A stretch of DNA of 64,000 nucleotides from CAZWCE01 sp964632505. GTDB lineage: Bacteria > Planctomycetota > Planctomycetia > Pirellulales > Thermoguttaceae. The DNA lies in contig CAZWCE010000003.1 of the NCBI GenBank assembly GCA_964632505.1, positions 248,001-312,000 on the forward strand. Reading direction: 5' to 3'. Below are positions 54,991-64,000 of this stretch, in pieces (the first letter of the stretch is position 1; every line of letters begins with the position of its first letter). The notes beneath the pieces were generated by a model. The model did no database searches and was not told the origin of the DNA. It was given only the letters and a program-made list of their open reading frames with translations. A program made the position numbers and the translations under genes.

Positions 54991-56238
54991 CTATTTCCGT
55001 TCTTTTGCCATTCGGTCGAGTTCCTCAAGGGTGAAACGGACGGTCATGATGTACGGCGACTCCCCTTCGGTCCAATGGCCGTAGGTCGTCGTGACGATGG
55101 TCCCATCGGGGAGAACCAGCACCCCGGGATAGGTCGTGTCGACGCCTTTGGTGTTGTCCATCAGCCGGACGCGATATTGCCCCTGCGCCCCTTTTTGAAG
55201 ATCTTGATAGGTCCCGACCCAGCCGACCCAATCGCCGCGGGTGGGGCTCTCAACGTCCTTCGGCGGGTAATCACGGAAAGAAGCAAACAATCGTCCGTCG
55301 GGAGCGTAGCGGATGGTGTGGCGGTCGCCGCATAGAGCAGCCGGCATTTCCCGGGGCTTGGACCATGTCTTCGCTTCGTCGTCGGTGAACATGATGTGCG
55401 AGTTTTTTCGGCGCAGGTTCTCGCGTAAAAGGACGGCGAGCTGATTCCCGTCGGGGCTGCGGACGATGCCCGGTTCGCACAGATGCACCTCGCTCGAAGC
55501 GAAGATCGCCTCCGGTTCCGACCAGGTCATACCGCCGTCGACCGAGCGGGTTTGATAGAGCGTCATCACGACCGGGTCTTTTCGCCGGTTCTCGGAAGTG
55601 TAAAACCGTCCATCATCGTGAAACATCGCCAGATAATGCCCGGGACCGGTTTTCAGAGGGACGACATCGCCCATGACGACGATCCCGCCCCAGTCGCCGA
55701 TCGACTCCAGCGGTGTCCAGCTCTCGCCCTCGTCGCGACTGACGGCCATCCGTGTCGGGTAGAGCCCGGAAAACATGATGATCCGCTTTTCGCCCTCGGG
55801 GGTTCGGGTGCGGTAGAGCGTCGGCACTTCGAGACTCGTTTCCCAATTCTTCGGCGTCGGTAGGCGGTCGGTCCAGGTTTTCCCGCCGTCGAAGCTCTTT
55901 TTGTAGACGATGGCCCCCCGTCCGTGCCCCTTCGGGTAGACACACAGAATCGTTTTCCCATCGTCCAACAGGACCGTCGTGGGATGCCCCAAATACTGCC
56001 CCGATTCGCGGTCGACCAGGTACTGCCGATGCGTCTGATCGGCCAGATCCAACAGAGGAATGGTGAAACGGTCGGGAGCTTCCGGCTGCCAATCCGACCG
56101 GGTTTCGGTGATCAACTCTTGCGTCCTCTGCTCCGCGTTCGAAAAACCGCCTTGCAAAAGAAACCCCGACAACAACATACAGGACATTGTACAGATATCC
56201 CATCGACCTCTTTTCGTATCTCGCTTTGCTGATATCAT
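54991..56238 (-). CDS. Exported sialidase / BNR-repeat glycosidase
   Basis: A 415-residue protein with a signal peptide near CTMSCMLLSGFLLQGGFSNA. The Asp-box repeats of the sialidase superfamily are visible: SFDGGKTWT, SRDEGESWT, SVDGGMTWS and a degenerate TDDEAKTWS. These give a six-bladed propeller. The catalytic Arg triad cannot be confirmed by eye, so exo-sialidase activity is probable but a related hydrolase is possible. The ATG at 56238 has AGGAGA upstream. The next gene upstream encodes a Tat-exported TIM-barrel protein, a pairing compatible with glycan use. Confidence 0.82.
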   Translation of the reverse strand: MISAKRDTKRGRWDICTMSCMLLSGFLLQGGFSNAEQRTQELITETRSDWQPEAPDRFTIPLLDLADQTHRQYLVDRESGQYLGHPTTVLLDDGKTILCVYPKGHGRGAIVYKKSFDGGKTWTDRLPTPKNWETSLEVPTLYRTRTPEGEKRIIMFSGLYPTRMAVSRDEGESWTPLESIGDWGGIVVMGDVVPLKTGPGHYLAMFHDDGRFYTSENRRKDPVVMTLYQTRSVDGGMTWSEPEAIFASSEVHLCEPGIVRSPDGNQLAVLLRENLRRKNSHIMFTDDEAKTWSKPREMPAALCGDRHTIRYAPDGRLFASFRDYPPKDVESPTRGDWVGWVGTYQDLQKGAQGQYRVRLMDNTKGVDTTYPGVLVLPDGTIVTTTYGHWTEGESPYIMTVRFTLEELDRMAKERK

Positions 56239-56312
56239 TTCATTGTCTCCTAAGCCAATCACAAGTTTCGGATTTCCACGTCGTGGGAAGCCGATCCACT
56301 TAAAAAGGTCCG

Positions 56313-57302
56313 TTATTCAAATGCCACATCGCACTTTTTCCCCACTTCGAAGAGATACTCCCGCGACCGGGCATACTCCTCTTCGCCCTTCATATGCTCG
56401 ATCATCAAAGGAACGTCCTTCGGCAGCTTCGCAAGCCGGGTGAGATAGGCTTGGTAATCGATGACGCCTTCGCCCAGCGGCACTTCGACGAAGTGGATAT
56501 TCATCTCGGGAATCCATTTCAGGTCCTTCGCGTGACAACTGACCATCTTGTCGCCCAGTTTGTCGAAACACTCGTGGATGAGGTCCGTGTTGTTCCAAAA
56601 TTTATCGGGGGAATTCACCGCGTTGCAGACATCCAAATGGACGCCGAACCCTTCCCGGTCGACCGCGTCATACAATTTCACATAGGAGTCGGCGGTATCG
56701 GGAATCGCCCAACCCATCATTTCATAGCTGAACTTCGCCCGCTTCGGTTTGACCGCATCGATGATCTTCCGTGCATTCTCCACGGCCAGATCGAAGAACT
56801 CCGGAGATACATTTTTCGGGCTGGGGCCGTACCAGGTTTCTTCGCTGAAACTCCCGGCGATGTCGACGCAACAACGGGCGTCAATCTCTTCGGCCAGCGC
56901 GAGCCCCTCGGTCACCGTCGCGAGATTCTGCTCACGTTTCTTGGGATCGGCATCCATCAAATTGACCCAACGTCCAACCTCGGCGATGACGACGTCGTGT
57001 TTTCGAACCGCCTTTTTCCATTCGTTGATCTTGTCGGTATCGCTGAACGAAACCCCGGGGCAGTAGATGGCCCGGTAGCCCAACTCGCGGGCCTTGAGCA
57101 CATATTTCTCGGGATCCTCCTGCGATTCGTACACGGGAGCCCCCAATCGGATCGGGTGGCGTTCGCCTCCGGTGGAAGCGCTCGGCGTGGACGACTCTTG
57201 GGCCGACACTTTGCGCCGAGTCCCGCCGGTCACCATGCCCGCGGCGGTGAGGGTGGCGATGGATCCCTTCAGGAAATCGCGTCGATTGGAAGATGCCATC
57301 AT
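56313..57302 (-). CDS. Tat-exported sugar phosphate isomerase/epimerase-like TIM barrel
   Basis: A 329-residue protein. The N-terminus SSNRRDFLKGSIATLTAAGMV is a twin-arginine signal (RRDFLK). The rest fits the AP endonuclease 2-like TIM barrel: IRLGAPVYESQEDPEKY, CVDIAGSFSEETW, KFSYEMMGWAI, GVHLDVCNAVNSP, MVSCHAKDLKW, LMIEHMKGEEEY, with metal-type His and Glu residues. Substrate is unknown, though sugar isomerisation or epimerisation is usual. A tandem ATG ATG at 57302/57299, preceded by AAGGAAAG, marks the start. It lies 74 bp upstream of the sialidase gene and 38 bp downstream of xseA. Confidence 0.85.
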   Translation of the reverse strand: MMASSNRRDFLKGSIATLTAAGMVTGGTRRKVSAQESSTPSASTGGERHPIRLGAPVYESQEDPEKYVLKARELGYRAIYCPGVSFSDTDKINEWKKAVRKHDVVIAEVGRWVNLMDADPKKREQNLATVTEGLALAEEIDARCCVDIAGSFSEETWYGPSPKNVSPEFFDLAVENARKIIDAVKPKRAKFSYEMMGWAIPDTADSYVKLYDAVDREGFGVHLDVCNAVNSPDKFWNNTDLIHECFDKLGDKMVSCHAKDLKWIPEMNIHFVEVPLGEGVIDYQAYLTRLAKLPKDVPLMIEHMKGEEEYARSREYLFEVGKKCDVAFE

Positions 57303-57340
57303 TTCTTTCCTTTTTCTAGAAGTTCGCTTGAAGTGAGAAG

Positions 57341-58678
57341 TCAAGGTGATTCCTTCCCTTCATTTCGGCCGTCCGAGGGAACGATCCCGCTCCTCTCGAT
57401 GTTTTCGACCCGGGAAGTGATCGTCCCATCTTGCACGCGGGTCAGTAGTTCCGCTGCCGGCCGCACCGTTTCGACCGATCGGACGAGCCGGCCCGCATCG
57501 TCCGACGTGACCGAGTACCCACGCTCCAACACGCGCAGGGGGCTGAGCGACTCCAATCGACCGGCAAGCAACCCGATTTTCGACTCTCGGCGTTCTCGGT
57601 CCCGATCGAGGGCCCGCTCAAGCTCCGCTTCGAGGTGATCGACGGTTTTGGCCCGAGCGTGAACGATCTGATCGACCGGCCGCAGAAAAATCGCACTTCG
57701 CGCAAGCGATGCCAGGGAATCCCGGCGGCGACGCATCCCCGATTGAAACGCCTGCTCCAGGCGGCTTGTCCACTGCGCCAGTGAGGCGCGAAGTTCCTGC
57801 GTTTCGGGGGCGATACGCTGTGCCGCTTCGGTCGGGGTGAGCGCGCGAAGATCGGCGGCCAGATCGCAAAGGGAGATGTCGATTTCATGGCCCACCGCCG
57901 AAACGATCGGAATGTCGGAGGCGGCCACCGCGCGAACGGTCACCTCTTCGTTGAACGCCCAGAGGTCCTCGAGACTTCCTCCTCCCCGAGTCAAGACGAT
58001 CGCGTCGATCGGTTTTTCCCCTTCGACTTCGGCTTTTTGCTGATAGGCGTTCAGCGCCGCGATCGCTCGGGCGATCTGATCGGCGGCCCCCTCCCCCTGC
58101 ACTTTCACCGGGATGATCCACACTTCCATGCCCGGCCAACGCCGGGAAAGCACTTGCAGAAAATCCCGCACCGCGGCTCCGGTCGGACTGGTCACGACCG
58201 CCACACGTCGGAGAAAACGTGGAAGAGGTTTCTTCAAATGCGGTTCGAAAAGTCCCTCTTTTTGCAACTTGGCATGCAAACGCCGAAAGGCCCTCTCGAG
58301 CGCTCCGAGACCGACCGGTTCGAGCTGTTCGACGATCATCTGATAACGGCCGTGCGGCGGATAAACATCCACCCTTCCCCGGCAGATGACCGCCATGCCG
58401 TCTTTGAGTTCACATCGGAGTGCCCTGGCGGCGCTTCGCCAAAGGACGGCCGGCAACTGGGCCCGGGAATCCTTGAGCGTGAAATAAACATGCCCGCTGC
58501 GGGGGCGCGCAAGATTGGAGATTTCCCCCTCGACCCAAACCGATGGAAAAGCGGCCTGGAGGAGATCACGAATCTCGGCGGTGATCCGCGAAACGGACAT
58601 CGGCGAAGGTTCGTCGCCGGAGTGATCCTCGTCGGAAAGGGAATCGAACAGGGAACCGGGGGGCAAGAGACACCTCAT
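57341..58678 (-). CDS. xseA: Exodeoxyribonuclease VII large subunit
   Basis: XseA with several XseB subunits degrades single-stranded DNA. The 445-residue protein has the N-terminal OB fold (VSVWVEGEISNL-like FPSVWVEGEISNLARPRSGH) and the catalytic core KKPLPRFLRRVAVVTSPTGAAVRDFL and VLTRGGGSLEDLWAFNEE, with the Lys/Arg-rich C-terminal helices. XseB is not next to it. Start at the ATG at 58678; an internal Met (MSVSRITAEI) at 58600 fits the shorter family start, so the first 26 residues may not be translated. Overlap with nearby genes is minor. Confidence 0.93.
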   Translation of the reverse strand: MRCLLPPGSLFDSLSDEDHSGDEPSPMSVSRITAEIRDLLQAAFPSVWVEGEISNLARPRSGHVYFTLKDSRAQLPAVLWRSAARALRCELKDGMAVICRGRVDVYPPHGRYQMIVEQLEPVGLGALERAFRRLHAKLQKEGLFEPHLKKPLPRFLRRVAVVTSPTGAAVRDFLQVLSRRWPGMEVWIIPVKVQGEGAADQIARAIAALNAYQQKAEVEGEKPIDAIVLTRGGGSLEDLWAFNEEVTVRAVAASDIPIVSAVGHEIDISLCDLAADLRALTPTEAAQRIAPETQELRASLAQWTSRLEQAFQSGMRRRRDSLASLARSAIFLRPVDQIVHARAKTVDHLEAELERALDRDRERRESKIGLLAGRLESLSPLRVLERGYSVTSDDAGRLVRSVETVRPAAELLTRVQDGTITSRVENIERSGIVPSDGRNEGKESP

Positions 58679-58781
58679 CGATGAAGTCGGGAGAAAATCG
58701 GAGAATCATCGCATCATCAGGTACGCGATCCACCGCTTCAGTATAACCGAACGAGGGCGGTCGATGCAAAGCGCCGGAATC

Positions 58782-59573
58782 TCAGTATTCCCGCGGGAGA
58801 GTTTTCCCGCATGGGGCCAAAGACTCGGCGATACCGGCTTTTCGCGGCCGGGCAAAATAGAGGGCATCGGTCCGGGGACCGTCTTGCAGGAACGATTGTC
58901 CCGGTTTGCGATGTCCCGACCCGGCCCAAGTTTCCGCCTGATCGGAAAGCTGCAACAGCAGTCGCTCGATCTTTCGTCGAAAGTGTTCTATTTCGCTTCG
59001 GTCGAGTTTTTCCGGGATGTGTAAATCGGAACTGACGACCGCCCGGGCACGGCTGAAGGGCCTCGGAATGGCGAAGCGATCCCAACTGTTCAGTCGCCAG
59101 GGGCGATCGTAGCCGAATCCCATCGCGACGATCGGAAATTGAAGACGTGAGGCCAAATAGACCGCTCCCGGGGCGAGTTTCCGTCTTGGACCGCGCGGCC
59201 CGTCGGGCGTGATGGTCAGATTCATCGTGCGGCTTTTCAGGGCCATTTTCCGCAACGCCGAAGACCCGCCGCGATTCGTGGATCCTCGCACCCCATCGAA
59301 TCCCAACCGCCGGGCGAATTGCAAGAGCAAATCGGCATCGCGATGCCGGCTGAGCAGCATCGCCAGATTGCAATGGTGCCGGAGATAAAGCGGAAAGGTG
59401 ATGTACTCGTGCCAGAAGATGAAAATCCGTTTTCCGCGATAGTCCGGATACGCCGGATCGATCGCCGGATCGTAATACACCGCCTTGAAATCGAGCGTCC
59501 GCATCCACGAACGAACGAGCGAGGTGCCTAGGAGACCTCCGAGACTCATCAAGATCGGATGATTGAGCTTCAT
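58782..59573 (-). CDS. Lysophospholipid acyltransferase, DUF374 type
   Basis: A 263-residue protein. The motif FIFWHEYITFPLY gives the H-x4-(D/E)-like active-site region, and RGSTNRGGSSALRKM and TITPDGPRGPRRKLAPGAVYLA are typical of DUF374, a branch of the lauroyl/lysophospholipid acyltransferase superfamily. The N-terminal segment is weakly hydrophobic. In Gram-negative bacteria relatives act in lipid A acylation; that role here is inference. It is 71 bp downstream of dapF. Confidence 0.87.
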   Translation of the reverse strand: MKLNHPILMSLGGLLGTSLVRSWMRTLDFKAVYYDPAIDPAYPDYRGKRIFIFWHEYITFPLYLRHHCNLAMLLSRHRDADLLLQFARRLGFDGVRGSTNRGGSSALRKMALKSRTMNLTITPDGPRGPRRKLAPGAVYLASRLQFPIVAMGFGYDRPWRLNSWDRFAIPRPFSRARAVVSSDLHIPEKLDRSEIEHFRRKIERLLLQLSDQAETWAGSGHRKPGQSFLQDGPRTDALYFARPRKAGIAESLAPCGKTLPREY

Positions 59574-59644
59574 CGCAAACCGCCCGCCTCCCTGCGACGT
59601 ACTCCTCGATTCCCGGTTGGTTCTTCAAGCCGACCGCACGGCGT

Positions 59645-60511
59645 TCAGCCGGTCTCTTTCCATCGGCCACTGAAAACTTCCACCGCCGGGCCGGTCATGA
59701 AGAGATGGTCGTCGGCCTCGGACCACTCGATGTTCAGATCGCCTCCCGGCAGATGCACCAGCACCTCTCGGGAGGATTTTCCGGTCAGCACCCCCGCCAC
59801 GCAGACGGCGCAGGCCCCGGTCCCGCAGGCAAGGGTCTCTCCGCTGCCGCGTTCCCAGACCCGCATCCGCAGCTCCTGTTCGGAGAGCACTTCCACGAAC
59901 TCCACGTTCACGCGATTGGGAAAATGGCCGTCGATCTCCAGCCGGGGCCCGACCTGGTGGACCAGTTCATCTTCGAGCGCATCGACGAAGACGACGCAAT
60001 GAGGATTGCCGACCGAAACACAGGTCAATAGAAAAGACCGCTGATTGATCACTTGCGGCACCTCGACGACCGGCTTCTCTTCCGATCCACCGGGATCTCG
60101 GAGCGTGGTCGGAATGTCGGCCGGGCGAAGGATAGGGCGGCCCATATCGACGCGAACCCGGCCGCACCGCCCGTTTTCAATCTCCAACTCGAGCGTCAGC
60201 ACGCCGGCGCCGGTTTCGATCTCGAGCGTCTCCCGGGGGCATATGCCGTGATCGTGAAGATATTTCGCCACGCAACGGATCGCGTTGCCGCACATCTCGC
60301 TTTCCGAGCCGTCGGCATTGAACATGCGCATGCGGGCGTCGGCCTTGTCCGAGGGCAGAATCATCACCAGGCCGTCGCCCCCAACGCCGAAATGGCGGTC
60401 GGAAATCTCCCTCGCCAGTTTCTCGAAATTCTCGGGCAACGATTCCTCGAATCCATTGACATACACGTAATCGTTTCCCAACGCCTGCATTTTCGTGAAG
60501 CGCACGGACAT
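59645..60511 (-). CDS. dapF: Diaminopimelate epimerase
   Basis: DapF interconverts LL- and meso-diaminopimelate for peptidoglycan and lysine. The two catalytic cysteines are seen in SEMCGNAIRC (Cys74) and LACGTGAC (Cys229), and the fold motifs MQALGNDYVYV, RHFGVGGDG and VSVGNPHCVVFV are in place. Length 288, near the usual 275-280. The ATG at 60511 follows AAAGGA directly with no spacer; a GTG two codons later is possible. First gene of a minus-strand run down to the sialidase. Confidence 0.97.
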   Translation of the reverse strand: MSVRFTKMQALGNDYVYVNGFEESLPENFEKLAREISDRHFGVGGDGLVMILPSDKADARMRMFNADGSESEMCGNAIRCVAKYLHDHGICPRETLEIETGAGVLTLELEIENGRCGRVRVDMGRPILRPADIPTTLRDPGGSEEKPVVEVPQVINQRSFLLTCVSVGNPHCVVFVDALEDELVHQVGPRLEIDGHFPNRVNVEFVEVLSEQELRMRVWERGSGETLACGTGACAVCVAGVLTGKSSREVLVHLPGGDLNIEWSEADDHLFMTGPAVEVFSGRWKETG

Positions 60512-60726
60512 TCCTTTCTGTAACAGTCGGTGTTGCCGTCGCGATGCCCGCTTCTAGAGCATTCCAGATGATCCCCATTCTAGCATTTCGGGCTTTTCGC
60601 AACCAAGGGGGGCAAGAAAAAAAGAAGATTCCCCTCGTGGAAGAGCTCGAAGCCGTCCACTACGAAAGCAGCCTTGGCAGAGCTGAGGGAGAAAGAAGAG
60701 TGATGCGGGGAAGCCGAAGGCGACGC

Positions 60727-61047
60727 TCAGCCACTCAAATCGAGTAGATTTCCCGACTGGCCGGTGGGATCCTTGGTGTGCTGTTTCTTTTCCTCGTCTT
60801 GGCCTTTCGGCCGTCCCATCCGTTCCCAGGGACGCCGACCATCGGCATCGCGTTCCTCCGACTGGTGTTCACTGCCGTCGGTTTCGCCGATGCCTTCGGC
60901 CTTTTCGGCCCGTTCGACACTTTCCACTTTGCGCTGCCGTGTGGCGCCCTCTTGGGTCGTCTTTTCGGCAGCACCACTGTTTTTTTCCGCGAGCGGGGCG
61001 CCGGCGAGACTCGCCGTGACCATCCCCGGAGTAGGCCCGACACTCAT
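60727..61047 (-). CDS. Small conserved planctomycete-type protein
   Basis: A 106-residue hydrophilic protein with no signal or membrane segment, rich in Glu, Gly, Ala and Arg. It begins MSVGPTPGMVTASLAGAPLA and has SEERDADGRRPWER and ends KDPTGQSGNLLDLSG; this 'ADGRRxWE...GNxLDLSG' layout I associate with small planctomycete proteins of unknown function. Its ribosome site GGGAGG is seven bases before the ATG. It lies upstream of dapF by about 215 bp on the same strand. The assignment is from recall, not from a search. Confidence 0.7.
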   Translation of the reverse strand: MSVGPTPGMVTASLAGAPLAEKNSGAAEKTTQEGATRQRKVESVERAEKAEGIGETDGSEHQSEERDADGRRPWERMGRPKGQDEEKKQHTKDPTGQSGNLLDLSG

Positions 61048-61527
61048 GAGAAACCTCCCATTTCAAGGAAGAATTATTTCATTCCCATATGATGATGCCG
61101 GTCGCAATCGCTCGATCCGTCTAGATGAAAACTCTCGTCGGAAGGCGAACCTTCCCCTTGAAGACAACTCAAGGCATACGATGAAAACGACCTGCTTCAC
61201 GATCCCGTCGTTTCTCTTGCTGCCCATCCATAGTTTTTATATCCATTGTTTATATTTGATTCCCACGAAAACCTTTCATGGGGGAAACCGTCGGTGTTGC
61301 GTCCGCTGCTCCGCCGCATTTCAGGTCAACAGGATTTCCTTCTATTCTATTGTACCATTTCGGCGACTTCCGCGCCGTGTCTTTCCCTATTCTTTTCTTC
61401 GACCCTGGAAACGAAAACAACCAGATCTTCTTTCCAGCCCCCCAAAACAGCTACTCTTTCCCTTTTTCCGAGAACCGAGAGGATCGCTACCACCGGAAGC
61501 CTTTTCAGCATCGAGGCGCGCATCCGT
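61048..61527. other. Spacer, A/T-rich
   Basis: This 480-bp spacer separates two minus-strand genes. It is T-rich near 61225-61270. No RNA gene, terminator or reliable promoter recognised. Confidence 0.35.
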
Positions 61528-64000
61528 TCACTTCAGAAAACTCATCCCTTTGTGGGTAAGAGACTTGCGTCTCTTTTCCGCTTGTCGCATCCACTCGGCG
61601 AGGAATCCCCTTTTCTTCGGTTTGGGAGGTTGGAAGTCGTTCTGCAACTGCTCGATGGCGTTTCGCACGCCCGGAAGCGACTCCCGCGTAATCACCGGAT
61701 CGTCCAGCGGCCCTTCGACTCGGAGAATCGCGATCTGTTCGCCGGCTTCGCCGAGCAGGTCGTTGACCACCGGCACTCGATGTTGACGTTTCCCCAACCG
61801 AGTGCCGAATTTGAGGCTGATCGTCTTCTGATCGATGTTCATCTCCCCGCGACCGGTCAACCCGAAGGCGCTCCCCTCGAAATTGACCGGATCGAGCAGC
61901 ACATGATTCCCTTGGATCCGAAACGCGATATCGCTCGAGGTGAAGGCGCTGCGGTCCGGTTCGCCGATGCCGAGAATCTGCAAAAGCTGAATCATCTTGG
62001 GCAGTTCATACAGATCGGCGTCTTCGAGAATGATCGAGCCCTGGCCTCCCATCGCATTCTGATTGCTTCCCTGTCCCCAGAGATCGACCCAGGCATGAAG
62101 ATTGCCGCGAAGATCTTGGGCCCCGGCCATCAACTCCCTCGCCGCATACGCCAAACTCGCCCGATGAAGCCGCGCATAAATACGATAAGAAGGCGAATGC
62201 TCCAACAAGACGCTTCCACTGCATGTGGCCGTTCCACCGAAGAGGTTCGCCGAAATCGCCTCGGTGCCGGAAGGAGATCCGTTCGAACCGGCGGCGCTCG
62301 CCCCAGAGGCCTCCGAAGCTTGCGGGGGGACGCTCTGACCGAAGAACAGTCGCTTTCCTTCGGAGTAGAAAGGACCGGCGACGTGCGTGAGTTGATAGCC
62401 ATCGTAGGTAACGGAATCCAGGTCCAGTTGGCCGCGAAAGTAATAATCGCTCCCGTCGTGCTCGCCGCTCAACTTCACCGCGCCGCAAATATTCTTCAAG
62501 GGAACTCCCACTTGGGCGGCCCCCTGGTGCAAAAAGACCTCCAGATCCCAGAACGCCTTCAGCGGGCTCTCCGGCGAAGCTCCCTTGGCGAAGCGAATCG
62601 CCCCTTCGAGATTCAACGGTCCCTCGAGTTGCACCCCCTCGATGAATTCCCCGAGATTCATCGGGGCGGCTTGAAGAAACTCCCGATCGGCGTGAAGCTG
62701 GTCGACCATCACCGGGGCCATGGAGAGACGCCAACTGCCGTCGTCGAAGAGATGGCAACGGATTTCCGAAGAGACGAGCGTCTCGCCGTGGCGTCCGCGG
62801 AATCGATCGATCGTGATCTGGCCATCCCGGAAGCGAACCACCCCTTCGAGTTGGTCCAGTCGATAGGGAAACTGCTTCGGATGGATCGAGGTTTCTCCGG
62901 GATAAGGAACCGCATCGAAGGCGACGTACAACCGTTTCTCGGAGGGGAGAAACCGGATCTCGGTCTGGAGATCCACCTTTCCGACCGGTCGGAGGCCATC
63001 CCACAGCGCCCGTTGATTCGCGTTCTGCAGAGCGTTTCGCAGTTCATCTTCCAGAGGGAGCCCCGACGCCTCAAGGTTGAGCTTCAACTCGTTCGCTCGA
63101 TCGTTCGGCAAGAGATATCCCGACGCGCGAAATTCGGCCAGGCCGTTCTCTCCGACCAGATCGCGAAACATCCAGCCTTCGCCCTCTCGGAATTCGAGAA
63201 TGCCGTGGATGTTCGTCATCGGATACGGGAACTTCTCGTACCGGATGGAACACTCGCTCACCCCCAGTTGATAATGCTTTTCGACCGGCAGCCCCCCCGG
63301 CGGTTTCCGGAGTTTCAAATAGGCTTGCACCCTCCCGGTCGGCTGGAGCGAAGAGATCACCTCCCGAGGCTTCGGCGGAACCGCCTCAAGGAGTTCTCGG
63401 TCGATCGGGATGCTTCCGGCCCGGATTTCGCAGAGACCGCTCATTTGGTGGAAGGTATTTTCAAAGTCTCCGTCGATCCGGATCTGCCCCCTTCCCGTCC
63501 CGGAGACCAGATGAAACGTCATCTTCTGGGCTTCGTCCACGGTCAATCTTCCTCGGGCATGTTCCAGCGGATAGGGAAAATCCTTATAGGTAATCGCCAG
63601 ATCGATCAAATCCAACTGGATCGAGCGCGGCGTCCACTGCCGGCCGTCATAGACCAGAGACGACTTCAGATCGACCACCCCTTCGGGGGCGAATTCCGTG
63701 AGTTTTTCGCAGAGTGAGGGAGGAAAATCATCACGGATATGGTCGATCACCTCTTGGTTGATCGCTAATTTCTTGATGGTGCTTTCCAGCCGCGCAGGGG
63801 AACCGGGCGTGCATCCCTGCTGAACGAAAGCGACTTCGAAAACCGTCGATCCGCTGGTGGCCCGAAACGGTGCGATCTGCAAAAATTCGTTGGTGAAATG
63901 GAACCCGACCTCGATTTCGGTCAGAGGACGTTCGTAGATGGGCACCTCCATGCGACCTTCGGCCAACGTGCCTTGGATATCGAATCGCACCCCGTCGGCG
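61528..64000 (-). CDS. AsmA-like giant envelope protein, N-terminus beyond window
   Basis: The frame is open to the right edge; at least 824 residues are visible and there is no true start in the window. The sequence is built of repeated strand-rich units, e.g. LTVDEAQKMTFHLVSGTGRGQIRIDG and LPVEKHYQLGVSECSIRYEKFPYPMTNIHGILEFREG, as in AsmA/TamB/YhdP proteins that span the periplasm and move lipids. The C-terminal section (VNFEGSAFGLTGRGEMNID, SLKFGTRLGKRQ, ILRVEGPLDDPVI) matches the AsmA-like C-terminal pattern; then a basic tail. A Ser/Gly-rich insert separates two halves near the middle. Family-level call only. Confidence 0.82.
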   Translation of the reverse strand, partial: ADGVRFDIQGTLAEGRMEVPIYERPLTEIEVGFHFTNEFLQIAPFRATSGSTVFEVAFVQQGCTPGSPARLESTIKKLAINQEVIDHIRDDFPPSLCEKLTEFAPEGVVDLKSSLVYDGRQWTPRSIQLDLIDLAITYKDFPYPLEHARGRLTVDEAQKMTFHLVSGTGRGQIRIDGDFENTFHQMSGLCEIRAGSIPIDRELLEAVPPKPREVISSLQPTGRVQAYLKLRKPPGGLPVEKHYQLGVSECSIRYEKFPYPMTNIHGILEFREGEGWMFRDLVGENGLAEFRASGYLLPNDRANELKLNLEASGLPLEDELRNALQNANQRALWDGLRPVGKVDLQTEIRFLPSEKRLYVAFDAVPYPGETSIHPKQFPYRLDQLEGVVRFRDGQITIDRFRGRHGETLVSSEIRCHLFDDGSWRLSMAPVMVDQLHADREFLQAAPMNLGEFIEGVQLEGPLNLEGAIRFAKGASPESPLKAFWDLEVFLHQGAAQVGVPLKNICGAVKLSGEHDGSDYYFRGQLDLDSVTYDGYQLTHVAGPFYSEGKRLFFGQSVPPQASEASGASAAGSNGSPSGTEAISANLFGGTATCSGSVLLEHSPSYRIYARLHRASLAYAARELMAGAQDLRGNLHAWVDLWGQGSNQNAMGGQGSIILEDADLYELPKMIQLLQILGIGEPDRSAFTSSDIAFRIQGNHVLLDPVNFEGSAFGLTGRGEMNIDQKTISLKFGTRLGKRQHRVPVVNDLLGEAGEQIAILRVEGPLDDPVITRESLPGVRNAIEQLQNDFQPPKPKKRGFLAEWMRQAEKRRKSLTHKGMSFLK

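Noticed and set aside
61246..63717. Long plus-strand open frame (about 823 codons) opposite the AsmA-like gene
   Set aside because: Its Arg/His/Leu-heavy composition mirrors the opposite-strand gene, which has convincing domain repeats.

Overview
The window looks like chromosomal DNA of a member of the Planctomycetota, probably close to the Pirellulales. The evidence is an LEPR-XLL-type N-terminal motif on a large exported protein, small planctomycete-type proteins (FlgM-like, and an 'ADGRRxWE...LDLSG' protein), a serine/threonine kinase, a CAP-domain protein, exported EF-hand proteins, a sialidase with a Tat-type sugar isomerase, G+C-rich coding DNA and many single genes separated by long A/T-richer spacers. 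I recognise 49 protein genes I trust, one doubtful small gene and one tRNA. No prophage, CRISPR array, complete insertion sequence or rRNA operon was seen. This is mostly ordinary core genome; the unexpected items are small and regulatory, plus a few odd protein architectures.

Layout. 1-3156: three minus-strand exported proteins, one cut by the left edge and two paralogous to each other. 3498-9728: a secreted protein, a histidine phosphatase, pdxA, dtd, a membrane-bound YdjM-type protein and a CvpA-like protein. 10255-16049: minus-strand accA, kinase, glycosyltransferase, truA and asd. 16050-16791: a spacer with a MITE-like element and a dispersed repeat. 16792-22307: two secreted proteins, serC, a zinc-ribbon membrane protein and infA (TTG start). 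22308-28300: the LEPR-XLL/CAP/Calx-beta giant, a CE15 glucuronoyl esterase and nagA. 29448-35276: an FlgM-like protein, purB, an HD phosphohydrolase and an exported protein. 35442-45587: an SDR, a membrane protein, xylA, a divergent HAD/ilvD pair, a YkgJ-type protein, a LysR regulator, a RACo-like ferredoxin/ASKHA protein and an A-type Fe-S carrier. 46416-49715: an exported Gly-rich protein, a HEAT/TPR protein and a thioredoxin/YHS-like protein. 49716-51087: a long gene-free stretch with a near-consensus promoter ahead of rho. 52748-52831: tRNA-Ser(GGA). 53257-61047: a PilZ protein, an exported EF-hand/methyltransferase fusion, then the minus-strand run dapF, acyltransferase, xseA, TIM-barrel and sialidase, with a small conserved protein above it. 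61528-64000: an AsmA-like giant cut by the right edge.

How genes relate. PdxA and SerC both belong to DXP-dependent pyridoxal phosphate synthesis, and SerC also to serine synthesis. Asd and DapF are steps of the diaminopimelate/lysine pathway. IlvD needs an Fe-S cluster, and an A-type carrier is encoded nearby. XylA, NagA, the CE15 esterase, the sialidase and the Tat-exported TIM-barrel protein suggest growth on plant or mucin-like glycans. Regulation that can be read directly: facing divergent promoters with a perfect 10-bp inverted repeat over both -35 boxes between the HAD gene and ilvD, a dyad over the -35 of the LysR gene, and a promoter about 670 nt upstream of rho. Several intrinsic terminators are clear.
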